Of a stretch of 5,728 nt of DNA, positions 4,550-5,728 are shown in pieces. The notes below the pieces were generated by a model. That model was not told where the DNA came from. It saw nothing but the letters and a program-made list of their open reading frames with translations, and made no database searches. The stretch is from Planctomycetota bacterium (lineage in GTDB: Bacteria; Planctomycetota; Phycisphaerae; WQYP01). The DNA is taken from assembly GCA_021816165.1 (NCBI GenBank), contig JAKAYZ010000193.1, forward strand, positions 1 to 5,728. The letters run 5' to 3'. The position numbers were made by a program, and so were the translations under genes. Numbering within the stretch: the stretch's first letter is position 1; each line of letters starts with the position of its first letter.

Positions 4550-5728
4550 ATGCTGCCAGATTTGTCCATCATGCAGAGCGTTGCTCTGATACCCATATTT
4601 CCGCTGCTGGCGGCGCTGATCATCACGTTGTTTGGGGCCCGCGTACTCAAAGCGAGGTCCTGGATGCCGGCGGTGATCGGTGTGGCGATTTCAGCCGTGC
4701 TGGCATTGTCGTTGCTGGTGATGTTTCAACGGCGGAATATTGTCGGGGTCCATCAGCTCACGCTATACCATTGGATCAGTTCCGGTGGATTTTCCATTCC
4801 GATCGGCATTTATGTCGATCCGCTGACGAGTCTATTTCTGGCGTTTATCACGTTTGTTTCGACGTTGATATTTATTTACTCCTGCGGGTATATGCAGGGG
4901 GATTACGGCTACTTCCGCTTCTTTGCGTACATGAGTCTGTTTGTGTTTTTCATGTGTACGCTGGTGCTGGCGGATAACTTTGTACTGCTGTATTTAGGCT
5001 GGGAAGGCGTGGGTCTGGCCAGCTACCTGCTGGTGGGTTATTACTATACCAAGCCAGCAGCGCGGGAGGCGGCCAAAAAGGCGTTTATCGTCAATCGCAT
5101 CGGCGATACCTGTTTGGCCATTGCCATTTTCATTATTTACCTGGTTTTTCATACTGAAACGTTCAGCCGGATATTTTACTCCAGCGACCTTCAGAATGCC
5201 GGGTTTCTGGCGGCGCATCATGGAATACTGATCTGGATTGCACTGCTGCTGATGTTTGGGGCCTTTGCCAAATCGGCCCAGTTTCCGCTGCACGTGTGGT
5301 TGCCTGATGCCATGGAAGGCCCCACACCGGTTTCGGCTCTGATTCACGCCGCCACCATGGTTACCGCTGGCGTGTACCTGATTGCCCGTTGTATGCCGCT
5401 CTTTACCCTGGCCATGCCGGTGCTGCATCTGGTGGGGGTGGTGGGTTGTTTCACCGCCTTTATGGCCGCCACCATTGCCGTGTGTCAATATGATATGAAG
5501 CGGATATGGGCCTATTCCACGGTCTCGCAGCTTGGCTACATGTTCATGGCGCTGGGCGTGGCTTCCGGCACGGCGGCGGTATTTCATGTTTTTACCCACG
5601 CCTTTTTCAAGGCGCTGCTGTTTTTGTCCACAGGATCGGTGATGCACGCGATGGGCGGCGAATTGGATATCCGGAAAATGTCTGGTATTCGCAAGGTGAT
5701 GCCCATTACCGCCGGCTGCCTGTTGATC
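4550..5728 (+). CDS. nuoL: NADH-quinone oxidoreductase subunit L (complex I antiporter-like proton pump), partial, C-terminus beyond the right edge
   Basis: 393 codons are present; E. coli NuoL has 613, so about a third is missing, including the long lateral helix. NuoL (ND5 homologue) is the distal antiporter-like subunit that moves protons across the inner membrane. The N-terminal ND5 segment covers about 70-135 (YVDPLTSLFLAFITFVSTL, GYMQGDYGYFRFFAYMSLF). The proton-conducting domain starts near 143 (FVLLYLGWEGVGLASYLLVG). Key residues matching E. coli are Glu152 (E144), Asp186 in NRIGD (D178), Lys241 in AKSAQFPLHVWLPDAM (K229), His266 in SALIHAATMVTAGVY (H254), and His346, His350 and Lys354 in HVFTHAFFKALLF (H334, H338, K342). 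The Lys-to-His spacings are identical. Start at the ATG at 4550, with GGAGAG 10 nt upstream; an in-frame ATG at 4571 would remove seven residues. No frameshift or missing key residue is seen in the visible part. Confidence 0.96.
   Translation, partial: MLPDLSIMQSVALIPIFPLLAALIITLFGARVLKARSWMPAVIGVAISAVLALSLLVMFQRRNIVGVHQLTLYHWISSGGFSIPIGIYVDPLTSLFLAFITFVSTLIFIYSCGYMQGDYGYFRFFAYMSLFVFFMCTLVLADNFVLLYLGWEGVGLASYLLVGYYYTKPAAREAAKKAFIVNRIGDTCLAIAIFIIYLVFHTETFSRIFYSSDLQNAGFLAAHHGILIWIALLLMFGAFAKSAQFPLHVWLPDAMEGPTPVSALIHAATMVTAGVYLIARCMPLFTLAMPVLHLVGVVGCFTAFMAATIAVCQYDMKRIWAYSTVSQLGYMFMALGVASGTAAVFHVFTHAFFKALLFLSTGSVMHAMGGELDIRKMSGIRKVMPITAGCLLI

Noticed and set aside
4994..5647. 217-codon minus-strand open frame
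   Set aside because: It is antisense to nuoL, which has all expected conserved residues here. The His/Gln/Gly-rich translation is typical of a shadow frame opposite a hydrophobic membrane protein.

Overview
The window is a bacterial chromosomal segment of roughly 55% GC (estimated by eye). It holds two oppositely oriented gene groups separated by a gap of about 590 bp. All stop codons seen fit the standard code, and most starts have Shine-Dalgarno sequences. The lineage cannot be fixed from the sequence alone. The long NuoJ, the NuoK signature TEIMFQG in place of the common ELMLNA type, and a Pro/Ala/Thr-rich insert in a Xer recombinase are together suggestive of Planctomycetota (Phycisphaerae-like). 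That is an inference with modest confidence.

Left half, minus strand, in transcription order: (1) a XerC/XerD-type tyrosine recombinase with all six catalytic residues in place (about 2667 to 1645); (2) a 140-aa four-helix membrane protein of unknown function (1587 to 1165); (3) the first 363 codons of a large glycosyltransferase that runs off the left edge (1090 to 1). Its N-terminal half looks like the first Rossmann domain of a GT4 enzyme and is followed directly by a GT2 domain. Spacers of 57 and 74 bp allow co-transcription, but no function obviously joins the three genes.

Middle: 2668-3255 has no convincing gene. It must hold the promoters for both divergent groups. On the plus strand it has a plausible sigma70-type promoter (3046-3073), followed by a cluster of inverted repeats (3083-3160) that would lie in the 5' leader of the nuo transcript.

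Right half, plus strand: nuoJ (3256-4062), nuoK (4089-4406) and the first 393 codons of nuoL (4550 to the right edge). They encode membrane-arm subunits of respiratory complex I (NADH:quinone oxidoreductase). NuoJ and NuoK sit near the junction with the peripheral arm, and NuoL is the distal antiporter-like pump. The key charged residues of NuoK (two Glu) and NuoL (Glu, Asp, Lys, His) are present, so the proton-translocating parts look functional. The cluster begins at nuoJ, with no nuoA-I coding upstream in this window.

I found no CRISPR array, insertion sequence, tRNA or rRNA, and no clear undescribed system. The most notable points are the glycosyltransferase domain arrangement, the insert in the recombinase, the extended NuoJ, and the structured, apparently gene-free leader before nuoJ.
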